A DNA stretch of 64,000 bases from Hexactinellida sp. DTS-2022 (lineage: Eukaryota; Porifera; Hexactinellida). Below, in pieces: positions 22,520-32,884 of this stretch. Position 1 is the first letter of the stretch; every line of letters starts with the position of its first letter. The notes under the pieces are model-generated. The model made no database searches. It was not told where the DNA came from and saw only the letters and a program-made list of their open reading frames with translations. Position numbers and translations under genes: made by a program. The DNA is taken from assembly GCA_028753945.1 (NCBI GenBank), contig JAPNXP010000014.1, forward strand, positions 4,278,001-4,342,000, in the 5' to 3' direction.

Positions 22520-23566
22520 ATACTATGGATATTTCAAATCAAGGACCAATTGATTCTACTTTCCGAGAATTGAGTCCAATGGAAATACAGATATGCTCAC
22601 AAGTAGAGACTAACGAAGATTCGGAATCTGAAATGAATGCTGATCTAAGCCAAGACGTTCAGCGTACCCCGATTACTTCTCAGGTTGTACCGATGAATGA
22701 TCTCGGGTTGTCTAGTCAGTGCTCCTCTAGCTGTGCTACTCCTAGCAAGGGCACACCGATCTCTACTCCTAAGTCTCGTAAGAGGAAGGGGTATAGAGCT
22801 ACTAAGGATAGAAAGAGAGATGCTATTAAAAAGAGGAGAACGGATGATACAGAGTTTCGTGATAATGAAAACGAAACAAGACTTGCGAGTGTCAAGAAAG
22901 CTCTTGAAGATCCTGAAACAAGAGCGAGACATAATAGTGATATCTATGTTGAAAATAATGGCAAATACTCTCAATGATCCAGCTGAGAGGGCAAAACATA
23001 ATGCATTTGTTGCAGATAAGCTCAAGGATCCGGCTGAGAGGGCAAAACATAATGCCGCTATTGCAGATAAGCTCAAGGATCCGGCTGAGAGGGCAAAACA
23101 TAATGCCGCTATTGCAGATAAGCTCAAGGATCCAGCTGAGAGGGCAAAACATAATGCCGCTGTTGCAGATAAGCTCAAGGATCCGGCTGAGAGGGCAAAA
23201 CATAATGCCGCTGTTGCAGATAAGCGTAAGGATCCAGCTGAGAGGGCGAAATATAATGCCGCTATTGCAGATAAGCTCAAGGATCCAGCTGAGAGGGCTA
23301 AACATAATGAACGCCAGCTCAAGCTTGTTACCGAGAAACGAATAGACTCTAAAGAGAAAATGAGACACAACCTAGCTGAGATAAATAGATATAGGACTAT
23401 GCGAGGTGCACTTAAGTCGGTTATTCTCAAGTATCTATCTGAGATAGCTGAAGGCCCAACTTTTGTTTGTTCTTGTTGTGGATGTCTCCATTTCAGGAAA
23501 ACAGTTGTCATTCTTAAGAGAGAAAAACTTGTTTCAACGAATGTGTGCAATGATTTCGTCAAACAG
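22520..23566 (+). CDS. Helentron exon 2: N-terminal region with seven 17-residue repeats
   Basis: Begins in frame 1 (Met at 22525) with a Ser/Thr-rich and Lys/Arg-rich region; between about 22940 and 22975 the frame must move by one base to reach the tandem repeats in frame 2, so one small indel is present. Seven repeats of about 51 bp encode LKDPAERAKHNAAIADK-like units (22970-23310), predicted highly charged and helical. After the repeats comes a CSCCGC cluster that continues into exon 3. Ends at AAACAG|GTAATT at a codon boundary. The role of this region in Helentron proteins is unknown to me. Confidence 0.7.
22970..23310 (+). repeat. 51 bp coding tandem repeat, about seven copies
   Basis: Nearly identical 51 bp units, each with a GGATCC or GATCCAGCTGAGAGG word. 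Because 51 is a multiple of three, several other frames are open too and give repetitive shadow ORFs. Confidence 0.9.
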
Positions 23567-23723
23567 GTAATTATATTATACTCCATTCATTCCATTGGTA
23601 TTATTATCAATATCTTTAAATATACTAAGATTAGATTAGAAATGATTTATAGATTAAGTAGGTATTAAATATAATTTTCGGTTAATCTTATTCATTTTAA
23701 TATCTATAATTATTTCTATTTAG

Positions 23724-24577
23724 GTTTTTCTCTATGAGACACTTAACATGGAGTATGTGTGTAAGACCTGTCTCATTAATATCAAAGATGGCAGAGTCCC
23801 TAAGATAGCGTTATGCCGTGGTTTAACTTTCCCTGAGATTCCTCCTGTGCTTTCTGGTCTGACTGTGATTGAACAGAGACTGGTATCTCCCAGACACGAG
23901 TTCATGAACATCAGATCTCTTGGCAGGGAGAGACAGCACGGACTGCATGGAATGGTTGTTAATGTTCCCATTGACATGGATAAGACTGTTAATCAGTTAC
24001 CTAGGACGTTCCTACAGTCCCAAACCATTCAGTTACAATTGTTTCGTAAGTTATCGTTCGCGAAACCCTATTTATACGAAACGATAAGACCGAATGTAGT
24101 GTTAGAAGCCGCTCTCTATCTCTCTACTACTGAGCTCTTCAAGCTAGAGAAGGTAGTAGTTTCAGAGAATTGGGTTAACTCTGTTACACGTACTGGTACT
24201 AGTAATGTTAATTTTATTGTTAACTCGAATGACGAGCCTTATGATATAGTAGTTGTAGATGAAGAGGAACAGGGTTCTGAGACTATTCCTGGTATCGAGG
24301 AGCTCTTCGATAACCTTGAGGAGTTGTTGAAGGAGATTGATGATTGGGGTGAGACCAAGGATGATCTCCCAATTAATCCTGGTTCTTTAGACACACTGCT
24401 GCTGTCTAATGAGAACCTGCTAATGAAATTGGCTCCTGGAGAAGGGAGGAAGCCTCTGTACTTAACCACGGATAGGTTTATAGAGGAACTTGCTTACCCT
24501 TGTGTGTTTGCTGGTCTCAAGAGAGACTTACCTGAGGACTTGTCTATCCTCAAGAAATCAAAGTCTGACATCTTGAG
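23724..24577 (+). CDS. Helentron exon 3: Cys-rich zinc-finger-like region before Rep
   Basis: Acceptor TATTTAG|GTTTTT at 23723, 157 bp intron, codon-boundary join. Encodes VFLYETLNMEYVCKTCL: the CKTC pair together with CSCCGC of exon 2 forms a probable zinc ribbon, a feature seen upstream of the Rep domain in many Helitron proteins. The middle carries the conserved-looking LPRTF and FAKPYLYETIRPN words; the end is acidic. Donor ATCTTGAG|GTTAGT at 24577, 189 bp intron to 24766, phase 2, rejoining as Leu-Arg-Tyr-Asp. Confidence 0.75.
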
Positions 24578-24766
24578 GTTAGTTATACTATTAATAGCAC
24601 TTATAATCTCAATCTCTACTATACATAATTTTGTTACTCAACCGTAGATACTCTTAAAGTTGAATGACTATGTTATATCCATGGTCCAATAACATATTTG
24701 TTTATTTAAATTACAATTAACTAAGTTTCAATATAATTTTCAAATCTTCTAATGAGACTTCCCTAG

Positions 24767-25976
24767 ATATGATAGGAGATGTAGCACTAACATCCCTCTG
24801 CTGCTTCTCAAGTACAAACTGGTGGAGACAGCTAGTCTTAACAATGCTATCAGTATTTGTATGAGAAAGACTAAGTCTACAGACGGACAGGCTATAACTG
24901 TGTCTGATGTTCTCAATGACGATAATCTGGAGAGAATGGTTGAGGACGATGAGGCTTTTAAGTTCTTAAAGCAAGTCCGGTCTACCCCTGCATTCTGGCA
25001 GCAGAAACAGAGAGAGCTGATGTCTATGATAAGACAGCTGGGATGCCCCACGTTCTTTCTAACTCTGTCTGCTGCTGAGACTAAATGGCTAGAGCTACTA
25101 AGGATACTGAAACAGATCCTAGATGACGTTAAGCTGTCTGTTGAAGAGGTTCTGGAATTCCAGTGGAGCGAGAGAGCAGATCTGATAAGGAGAGATCCTG
25201 TCACTTGTGCTAGGTACTTTGATCACCGCTCCAAGGAGCTATTTAAGGTGCTTCGATCAGAGGTTAGTCCCCTTGATAAATTGACTGATTACTATTTAAG
25301 AATAGAATTTCAGCAGAGAGGGTCACCACATGTGCATTCGTTACTTTGGATACAAGATGCCCCTAAGTATGACCACAATCCGTTAAATGAAGTAATAGAT
25401 TTTATTGATCATACTATCTCAGTTAAATTGCCAGATGAGACTAGTATAATAACTGAGGATGATATTAAGTTACAGCGACATAAGCACACGAATACTTGTT
25501 ATAAGAAAAAGTCGTTTCGGCGCTGTAGGTTTGGTATTCCGTACCCTCCAATGGTATCAACTAAAATTCTAGAACCATTGGAGTTTGATGCCAGTACGGC
25601 TACCAAAGAGGAGATAGCTGCTAATGCAGCTCTTAAGGAGACTGCTAAGAAAATATATACGCTAATTGACACCTATGATAAGAGCGATACTGACTTGGGT
25701 AGTATAACGATACAGGATTTCTTTAATGAACTCTATGTTACCGAAGAGCAATATATAACTGTATTGAGATCTTGTATAAATAGACCAACTATATTTCTGA
25801 AACGAAATTTGAATGAAATGCGGATCAATGCTCATAATAAGACTATATTGCATCTCTGGAAAGCTAATATGGATCTCCAATACATATTGGATCCATACGC
25901 TTGTGCTGTTTACGTTATTTCCTATATCGGAAAGTCCCAGCGTGGGATGTCTAAGTTATTGAGAGATGCCTTAATG
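24767..25976 (+). CDS. Helentron exon 4, left part: HUH Rep endonuclease
   Basis: After the acceptor CCCTAG at 24766 the frame runs into a Helitron-type Rep domain. The HUH metal-binding motif is EFQQRGSPHVHSLLW, with HVH at 25329-25337. The catalytic tyrosine region is VYVISYIGKSQRGMS near 25908-25952. Rep nicks DNA and starts rolling-circle transposition. The reading frame is cut at 25976 by a 153 bp MITE; beyond it the protein continues in a different frame (from 26138), exactly as predicted for insertion of 161 bases. Confidence 0.85.
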
Positions 25977-26129
25977 CAGGCGTGTCAAACTGGTGGCCCG
26001 CGGGCCATTTGTGGCCCGCCGGTTGCTCAGATGTGGCCCGCAATCCATTAAAATATGTGGTATATGGCCCGCGTAAAGGGCTGGGACTATGAAATTGGCC
26101 CACTATTCGAATCGAGTTTGACACACCTG
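25977..26129. mobile_element. hAT-type MITE, 153 bp, disrupting the Helentron
   Basis: Termini CAGGCGTGTCAAACT and, inverted, CAGGTGTGTCAAACT, with GGCCCGCGGGCC inside; exact 8 bp duplication CCTTAATG at 25969-25976 and 26130-26137. The 161 added bases shift the Rep-helicase frame and add stops. Confidence 0.93.
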
Positions 26130-26137
26130 CCTTAATG

Positions 26138-29100
26138 CATTTGAAAGCAGGCAATGCCACTATCAAAGAGAGACTGAGGGGAATTGCATACAAATTTCAG
26201 AGCTGTAGCGAGGTATCAGCTCAGGAGGTTTCTTACCATCTCCTCAGTCTCCCTCTCTCTAAGTGCAGTAGAGCAAATGTGTATATTAACACCAATCCTG
26301 CTAATAAACGGGTTAGGATACTCAAGTCCAAACCCGTTCTAATGGGTATGGAACAGGATTCTGTAGATATACTTCTGTCAGGTCTAATTGAGCACTACAT
26401 GCAACGACCTGATGAGTTAGAGGAAACATGCCTAGCAGAGTTTGCCGCTTGGTATGAATTCCAATCTAGTAAGCGTATGTGTAAAACTAATCCCGACTTT
26501 GATGAGGAAAATATGGAAGACGAGGCAGCGTCCCTGGTCGATAATCCGACACTATTTCCTCTCAAAGATACAGGTTTTATGAGACTTCGTCGTAAAGCTA
26601 AAATTATCCGATTTAGAAGGTATAGTATTATACAGGACGAAGTTAACTTTTATAGAGAACAGTTAATGCTGTTTGTACCATGGAGAACTGACACTAATGA
26701 TACTGACAATATCGACTTTAAGTCTATGTTTGCTACCCATCTTACTCTGATTACTCAGAATAGGGAACTATTTGAAAGCAGAGACCAATCCTCAATTGAC
26801 GCGGCTATTAATATCCTCGAGGACTTGGACCCTGATGAGCTAAACTTTGATGGGATTGCTATTGAGGAAATAATGAACAATGAGGGTGCAGTGGTTATTC
26901 AGGATACTGACTTTCAGGTAGACAATCCAGGGAACGACAATCCCTGGACTGTAGATCCCAATAGTGACCCCGGAACTAAATCTGTAGGAGGATTCTTCAA
27001 TATTCCTAACATGAATACTGAGGAGGTATTCCTTGAGATGTGTCGCAGCTTGAACATGGTTCAGCGTACTGTATTCCTCCACACTCTGCACTGCTTTAAG
27101 ACTATTAAGCAGCTGCCTATGTATCTCTATATAGGAGGAGGTGCTGGTGTTGGTAAGAGTACGGTGGTACGAGTCTTATACGAAGGTTTGGTAAGATTTA
27201 TGAATTCACTACCTGGCACTAAGCCTGATGCTATTAAGGTACTGCTAACAGCTCCTACAGGTAAAGCTGCTTTTAATATCCGTGGTATGACACTACATTC
27301 TGCATTTGCTTTACCTGTAACGGAGTTTAACGGCGAAATGCCCAACCTGTCTTCTGATGTTTGTAACACATTAAGAAGTAAGCTAAGCTGTTTGAAAGTC
27401 ATCATAATAGATGAAATATCCATGGTTGGTAGTAAAATTTTGTCTCAGGTTAATAAGCGATTGAAAGCCATTATGAATAATTCACTGGACTTTGGTGGTG
27501 TCTCCATCATCTGTGTTGGAGATTTCCATCAGTTACGTCCGGTTAAGGATAGCTATGTATTTCAAATTTCAGTCTCCAGTGCCAATAATTACGACGGGCT
27601 GGTTGGTCCGTACCTTTGGGAAAAATTCTCATATATAGAACTGACGGAAATAATGAGACAAAAAGATGATCAGAAGTTTGCATTAGCATTGAACAATTTT
27701 GCTAACTGTTGTTTAACTGAGAATGACACAAAACTTTTTACCAGTAGAATTATTGCGAAAGATTCTTATGAGAATCTTCCCATAAAATCTATCCATCTGT
27801 TTAGTACTAACGCCAGTGTTAATGCTCATAACGAAATTGTTCTCAATGCATTAACCACTGAAGGTTTTAGATTTATAGCTATTGATTCTTTAGTAGGAGA
27901 TACTGCTGGTGGTATAACTGACAAGCTGAGTAACCTTATTAAACACCTAAAGGTGTGTGACACCAAGGGACTACCCTATGAGCTCTTCTTGAAGCTGGGC
28001 GCTAGATACCTCATGACGCTGAATAACGATATACAAGATGGTCTGGTTAATGGAGCTACTGGCCTCTTGAAGAAAATAGTGTATGGTACCAAGAGCGATT
28101 CTCTGGAACGAGTTCCCTGTATCCTCTGGATTGAGTTTGACGATCCTACAGTAGGAAAGGACAAACGAGCAAAGTCTCAGCATCGTTATCTTAGAGATAA
28201 TGCAATTCAAAGGAACTGGACTCCTATTGGATTGGAAACACGACGTTTCCAAAGAGGGAAAGCCGTGAGTTGTTATAAGATAGTTAGGAAGCAGTTTCCT
28301 TTCATAGTAGCCGAAGCTCTTACAATTCATAAGAGTCAAGGCGATACTTACGATTGTGTTGTAGTCCATATAGAAATACGTATGCTACGTAATGCGTTAT
28401 ACACCGCGCTCAGTAGGGCTAAATCTTCATCTGGTCTGTTTGTAGTTGGTAATCTAAAACTAACTAATAAGTTATCTGAAAAAGATCCTGTCCACTTAGA
28501 ACTTAAGCGGTTAGGAGAACAGTGTGCTATTATGTGGTCTATTCCACTAACTAGTCCAGATATCTATGTACACAATGTTCGTTCATTGAACAAACACTGG
28601 GAAGACTTGACCTTAGATCCACTCATATTGCAATCCCGAGTGTTAATCTTACATGAGACAATGACTTTAGCCACTGATAACTTTAATATCCCTGGTCATA
28701 CTCTCATTGGTAGAATTGATGGTAGTGCTAGACTTCCTGGTTCTGGTACACACATATACTCCCGAAATCCAGCGGTGTGTAAGTCTTTAGTTGCACACTC
28801 AGGCTGTTATAATAGCGCTAGGATCGAGATATTGATTCTACAGTTCTATGATCCCATGATAATCGATAAGCCTATCGTAGTAATGTCTATATACCGATCA
28901 CCACAATCCCCAATGAAGGAATTTTACTCTGAGTTTGATCAGGTTCTAAGTAAAATTGATAACTCTGATCCCTTGATAATTACTGGGGACTTCAATATAG
29001 ATTTATTTGCCCGCTCTCCTGAGAGAGATACCTTGATAAAGTATTTTGCAAATAAAGGGATGATGCAATCTTTGTCTGGAGTATCCACTAATTATGGATC

Positions 29101-30010
29101 TCAGCTTGATTGTGTATTCACTAAAAACTTGACCTGTTCATTTGATTTTTATGAATCATACTTTAGTGATCATAAGCCAATGTTGATTTCTCTTGGAACT
29201 GTTGTTAGTGACTGTAGTAATGTGGATAATCAACCAATTATATCACATGCTACTAGTCAACATGATATTATTGATATTGACCAAACACTAAATGATAATA
29301 CAACCAAGGATATTCAGGATGTAATTGTTAGTCATGTACACATCCCTACTCCTGTGCTGTCTCCCGTAAATACATATGACAATGCTAATTCATTCACATT
29401 TGCGATGAGACAGTCATTAGCAGCATGCATTAATCTACAGAGAATACCTTTAAGACCGACTAACTATACTGGGTCTAGAGTCTCTGCTACTAGTTATTAT
29501 GATTTTATGCGTACAAATGTAAGAGATCGGTTTAATTTCAGGATAGTTCCTGTAACAAGTGATGGGAATTGTTTCTTTAGAACATTGTCTCACATAATTT
29601 TCGGTGATGAAAGTGAGCATCATAATATCCGTGGTTCTCTCATAGACACATTTGAACAAAGTCCTTATGTTGCTGCTTTCTGTGGCATCCAAGGCTATAA
29701 TGAAGTTACTATTCAGCAACACTTGAGTAATATGAAGCGTAATTACTCTTGGGGAACTTTGAATGAACTTATTATGTTTGGAATCTTAGCTGGTATTAAT
29801 GTTAGTTACATTAATGCTGTTGTTACAGACCCTTCTAAGTGGGTAATAACTGATGTGTCTACTGAGAATATTCTCGGTAAACCAAGTGATCCAATATATG
29901 GAGGGAGACACCTTGTTGTGTTGTTTCATAGTATTAATTTCTCTGGATCTTGTTCTAATCATTATGACGCATTGTATCCTGTTAATAATGCTCATAATTC
30001 TGTTTATTAA
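26138..30010 (+). CDS. Helentron exon 4, right part: Pif1-like helicase, AP endonuclease and OTU protease
   Basis: Continuous ORF after the MITE. First the end of Rep and linker, then a superfamily 1 Pif1-like helicase: Walker A GGGAGVGKST at 27134-27163 and Walker B VIIIDE at 27398-27415, motif VAEALTIHKSQGDTYD near 28305. From about 28555 an exonuclease-endonuclease-phosphatase (APE-like) domain: HNVRSLN, GDFNID at about 28985, SDHKP at about 29165. Last an OTU domain: SDGNC at 29558-29572 and NHYDALYP at about 29956, giving Asp, Cys and His of the triad. The helicase unwinds during transposition; the roles of endonuclease and OTU are unproven. No stop occurs over nearly 3.9 kb, so decay is recent. 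Confidence 0.9.
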   Translation, partial: HLKAGNATIKERLRGIAYKFQSCSEVSAQEVSYHLLSLPLSKCSRANVYINTNPANKRVRILKSKPVLMGMEQDSVDILLSGLIEHYMQRPDELEETCLAEFAAWYEFQSSKRMCKTNPDFDEENMEDEAASLVDNPTLFPLKDTGFMRLRRKAKIIRFRRYSIIQDEVNFYREQLMLFVPWRTDTNDTDNIDFKSMFATHLTLITQNRELFESRDQSSIDAAINILEDLDPDELNFDGIAIEEIMNNEGAVVIQDTDFQVDNPGNDNPWTVDPNSDPGTKSVGGFFNIPNMNTEEVFLEMCRSLNMVQRTVFLHTLHCFKTIKQLPMYLYIGGGAGVGKSTVVRVLYEGLVRFMNSLPGTKPDAIKVLLTAPTGKAAFNIRGMTLHSAFALPVTEFNGEMPNLSSDVCNTLRSKLSCLKVIIIDEISMVGSKILSQVNKRLKAIMNNSLDFGGVSIICVGDFHQLRPVKDSYVFQISVSSANNYDGLVGPYLWEKFSYIELTEIMRQKDDQKFALALNNFANCCLTENDTKLFTSRIIAKDSYENLPIKSIHLFSTNASVNAHNEIVLNALTTEGFRFIAIDSLVGDTAGGITDKLSNLIKHLKVCDTKGLPYELFLKLGARYLMTLNNDIQDGLVNGATGLLKKIVYGTKSDSLERVPCILWIEFDDPTVGKDKRAKSQHRYLRDNAIQRNWTPIGLETRRFQRGKAVSCYKIVRKQFPFIVAEALTIHKSQGDTYDCVVVHIEIRMLRNALYTALSRAKSSSGLFVVGNLKLTNKLSEKDPVHLELKRLGEQCAIMWSIPLTSPDIYVHNVRSLNKHWEDLTLDPLILQSRVLILHETMTLATDNFNIPGHTLIGRIDGSARLPGSGTHIYSRNPAVCKSLVAHSGCYNSARIEILILQFYDPMIIDKPIVVMSIYRSPQSPMKEFYSEFDQVLSKIDNSDPLIITGDFNIDLFARSPERDTLIKYFANKGMMQSLSGVSTNYGSQLDCVFTKNLTCSFDFYESYFSDHKPMLISLGTVVSDCSNVDNQPIISHATSQHDIIDIDQTLNDNTTKDIQDVIVSHVHIPTPVLSPVNTYDNANSFTFAMRQSLAACINLQRIPLRPTNYTGSRVSATSYYDFMRTNVRDRFNFRIVPVTSDGNCFFRTLSHIIFGDESEHHNIRGSLIDTFEQSPYVAAFCGIQGYNEVTIQQHLSNMKRNYSWGTLNELIMFGILAGINVSYINAVVTDPSKWVITDVSTENILGKPSDPIYGGRHLVVLFHSINFSGSCSNHYDALYPVNNAHNSVY

Positions 30011-30059
30011 GAATATGTTGATACCTATTTATGTATTGGATGCATATTGAGTACACATT

Positions 30060-30725
30060 GGTGCAAAATGACCCGGCTTGTAGAACAAGATGTAACACTT
30101 TAATTAGTGTTACATTGTGTCTTACTCTCATGTCACTTGAGTTTTGGCACAAGTGTGTAGTAAGACTTGCTTGTAGAACAAGGATGCAGAAAGGCCTGGC
30201 TAGTAGAACAAGTGTGTATCACTTTAATTAGTGTTACACAGTGTCTCTAACACTTGGGCATGAACAAGTGTGTAAGAGTACCTGGCTTGTAGAACAGCGT
30301 GTAATTTATGTAGTTACACTGAGTCTTAGCATCAGGTTTGTAGAACAGGCGTGTAACACTTTTATTAGTGTTACTCAGAGTCTTATAGCACCTGATGTTA
30401 CGTGTACGTATTTATCGATTTCTGATTATACGTGTATAGCTTTATTTGTATATTGGAGATGTGTACAATTGATATATTTATCTGGGCTTGGTTCTGTCCG
30501 CTATACTAGTACCTGGTTTAAGCGTATAACATTGAATGTGTATACAATATACCTAGCTTGAAGTAAGTGTGTTTACACCTGGCTTGTTTACAAGTGTGTA
30601 GAGAGACCTGGCTTGAGCAATCAAGTGTCTTATATTTACACCTGGCTTGTCTACAAGTGTGTAGATAGACCTGGCTTGAGAAATCAAGTGTCTAGGAACA
30701 CCTGGCTTACGTGATTCAAGTAGGT
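30060..30725 (+). repeat. Degenerate tandem repeats 3' of the Helentron gene
   Basis: At least eight occurrences of CCTGGCTTG-like words spaced about 50-110 bp apart, several followed by a small stem (TAACACTTTAATTAGTGTTA). Helentron-related elements often have such repeats near the 3' end; I take this as part of the element, without proof. Confidence 0.7.
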
Positions 30726-31084
30726 ATACTAAACGGTTTGTAATAGTATAGAGTGTAGAACTCATTGTTGTTTTTTTCCAAATTTTGATCGAATTCTCTT
30801 GAGAATTGATTTTGGGGAAAATCGGGGAAAAGGCACTGAGGTGTGTCCCAAGTGCACCCACTGATTCCTATCAGCAGCCCTTGAGGGACCGAATTGAAAT
30901 TCTTCATAGATTTCAAACAGTATTCTGTATGGTGAATTTAAATAATGCATCTTAATTTAGGTTAAATTATTGGTTAATTATGAATTAAGGTGGTATTTCA
31001 AATACGTATTAACGAATATACTTATTGCACAATACGTATATTACATGTAATGTTCCGCCTATGCAGAGAAAAAATCTATAATTA
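30726..31084. other. Intergenic stretch after the Helentron
   Basis: No gene. Contains a short palindrome AATTCTC-TT-GAGAATT at 30790-30806, preceded by a T run, a possible Helentron 3' hairpin. Confidence 0.3.
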
Positions 31085-31936
31085 CAAACATGTTTATTAT
31101 CATTTTTTCTCGGTAGACGGTGCCCTGGCCAGAGCTTTGTCTGGTCCATAACTCAAAAAATGTTATACTTAACCTCCAATTCACAAAACTCTGCGGCTGA
31201 TGGGAGAAGAAAATTTTTAATAGTGGGTTTAATTTCTGCCATAAATGGGGGTTGAAATTTCTTTGTTTACTCACACTTCAGTTTCAGTAAAAGTGTTAAA
31301 TCTAATTCCATTGTTTCAACTTGTAATAATTATATTGATTTCACTTGTTAAATCTTAACTCTATTGTTTCAACTTGCGATAAATATATTGATTCAACATA
31401 TAAATTCCAGCTGGCTTCTATTTAATTGTAGTATTACTAGACAATGGATTAAATAAAAGAGCATCCTTAAATGTAGACCGTCTAGAAATAGACGGTCTAT
31501 AAAAGCCCATACAAATAAGCCAAAAATTTGTAGACCGTCTATAAATTCTGTAGACCACTTGCCCTGCTTTTTATGGGTAATACTAATGTATAGGGTATAA
31601 AACCTGGTCTATTTCTATACGGTCTACATATAAGATATCTCTAAATAAAATAATATAATATAAGGAATTTGTTGACTTTACTCAACTCACCGTGGATAAC
31701 ATTGCTAAATTAAATAACTAATAATATAATTTATTATCAATACATAATCCTTGTGACTCGGACCAATTAACAAATGGTTCTTGACACCTTGAGGCGATGA
31801 TGACTTGGCGAAAAAAATCCAAAATTGCAGCCTGTGATGACAGCATGTTCCTTTGGAGGCACTATCAATAAACCACCATAAAAATATAGTGCCACCAAAG
31901 GAGCATGCGTCGGCACAGGCTGCAATTTTGGATTTT
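31085..31936 (+). repeat. Array unit 9, family A, plus orientation, internally deleted
   Basis: A head truncated inside (CTGGCCAGAGC joined directly to TTTGTCTGGTCC), body interrupted by a MITE, hairpin 31814-31936. It is the only plus-oriented unit right of the Helentron. Confidence 0.8.
31458..31641. mobile_element. 184 bp MITE with 8 bp duplication TAAATAAA
   Basis: Inverted termini AGAGCATCCTTAAATGTAGA and AGAGATATCTTATATGTAGA; TAAATAAA at 31450-31457 and 31642-31649. Inside are repeated (T)GTAGACCGTCTA palindromes. Sister units have an uninterrupted ATTAAATAAAATA here. Confidence 0.85.
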
Positions 31937-32884
31937 TTTTATCACTACCATTATTACAACCAGAATAATTCATTGTTTACTGATTCTGTTTGCATTCCAA
32001 TCATCTGATGTCTTAGTTATATAGTTGCAATTACAATTTGCTATTATTAGTTGAAACTCAATACTACAATGGGAACTAAGAGAAGCGAATGAATTGTGTT
32101 ACATTACGTAGGTAGTATAAATGATATCACTAATATTGATGTTATGATGAAATAAAGATAGGCTTAGCTAAAATAATGAGATCGAAATTGAAACATTTTG
32201 GAGAAATTAAAAAATTCTGAAAGAAATGACTAGCGACCCCTGTTTTTTTTTCTGGGGATAGAATAATAATATATCAGAGAAAGTACCTGTAAAGTTTGAA
32301 TCGATTCTGGTTCAATTTTATCTCGGAAAATTGAGCTCAAAGTTTGAAAAGATAATACAATAAAAACAGAGATTTACGCCATTTTTAAAGGAGTTATTTA
32401 TCTGTTATAAAGGGAATATTTGAGAATCTAATGGCATTGAGGTAAACCTCCGTGTCTCCTCTAACGAACGATATCAAAATAAATTAGATTCAGGTTGATA
32501 TTGGATAGGAATTGACACTTTGGACTAAGCATACTCAATGGACTTTTCAAAATTCTACTTCCACTCTTTTTCCCAACTTCAAGTTTGAATGTTTATAACT
32601 CCAAAATTTTTGAGAAATTTTAAATAAAAATTAAATCACATAAACCTCCAACTCTCCAAAGTATGATAACAAATTTTCAGAATTATAAACAAATTTTGAG
32701 AATGTGATTTTTGTATGATAAAAATAACCAACTGAAAGTTAAAAAATTTAAAAATAAATAATATCACGGGAAACCTCCGTATCTCCTCTTTCGAACGACA
32801 CTAAATTAATTTAAATCTAATAACTAGAAGTGAGTCAAATATCTGACTGAAGTGAGCCTGGTCGAATACTAAGCCAACTTCACA
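31937..32884. other. Unassigned AT-rich stretch with one internal repeat pair
   Basis: No ORF of note. Two copies of AAACCTCCGT(G/A)TCTCCTCT at about 32442 and 32769 with similar flanks suggest an old local duplication or element remnant. Confidence 0.4.

Larger units (their letters stand above)
18879..30810 (+). mobile_element. Helentron (Helitron-related rolling-circle transposon), interrupted by later insertions
   Basis: One plus-strand gene can be followed in four exons (18879-21632 with a MULE inside, 22520-23566, 23724-24577, 24767-30010) encoding about 2,400 residues once insertions are set aside: leader with 2A-like motif, tandem repeats, Cys-rich region, HUH Rep, Pif1-like helicase, AP endonuclease, OTU. 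Rep-helicase plus endonuclease and OTU is the Helentron arrangement known from animals. Defects are one frameshift (22940-22975), one hAT MITE (25977-26129) and the MULE, so the copy cannot express the full protein now. The outer ends are not fixed: the left limit given is the leader ATG; the right is a small hairpin (AATTCTC/GAGAATT, 30790-30806). Confidence 0.8.

Noticed and set aside
22645..23586. Long repetitive ORFs on the minus strand and other plus frame over the 51 bp repeats
   Set aside because: A repeat length divisible by three keeps several frames open; only the frame continuing into the Helentron exons makes sense.
30553..30861. 102-codon ORF on the minus strand 3' of the Helentron
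   Set aside because: Lies in tandem repeats and encodes repeated short words without domain features.
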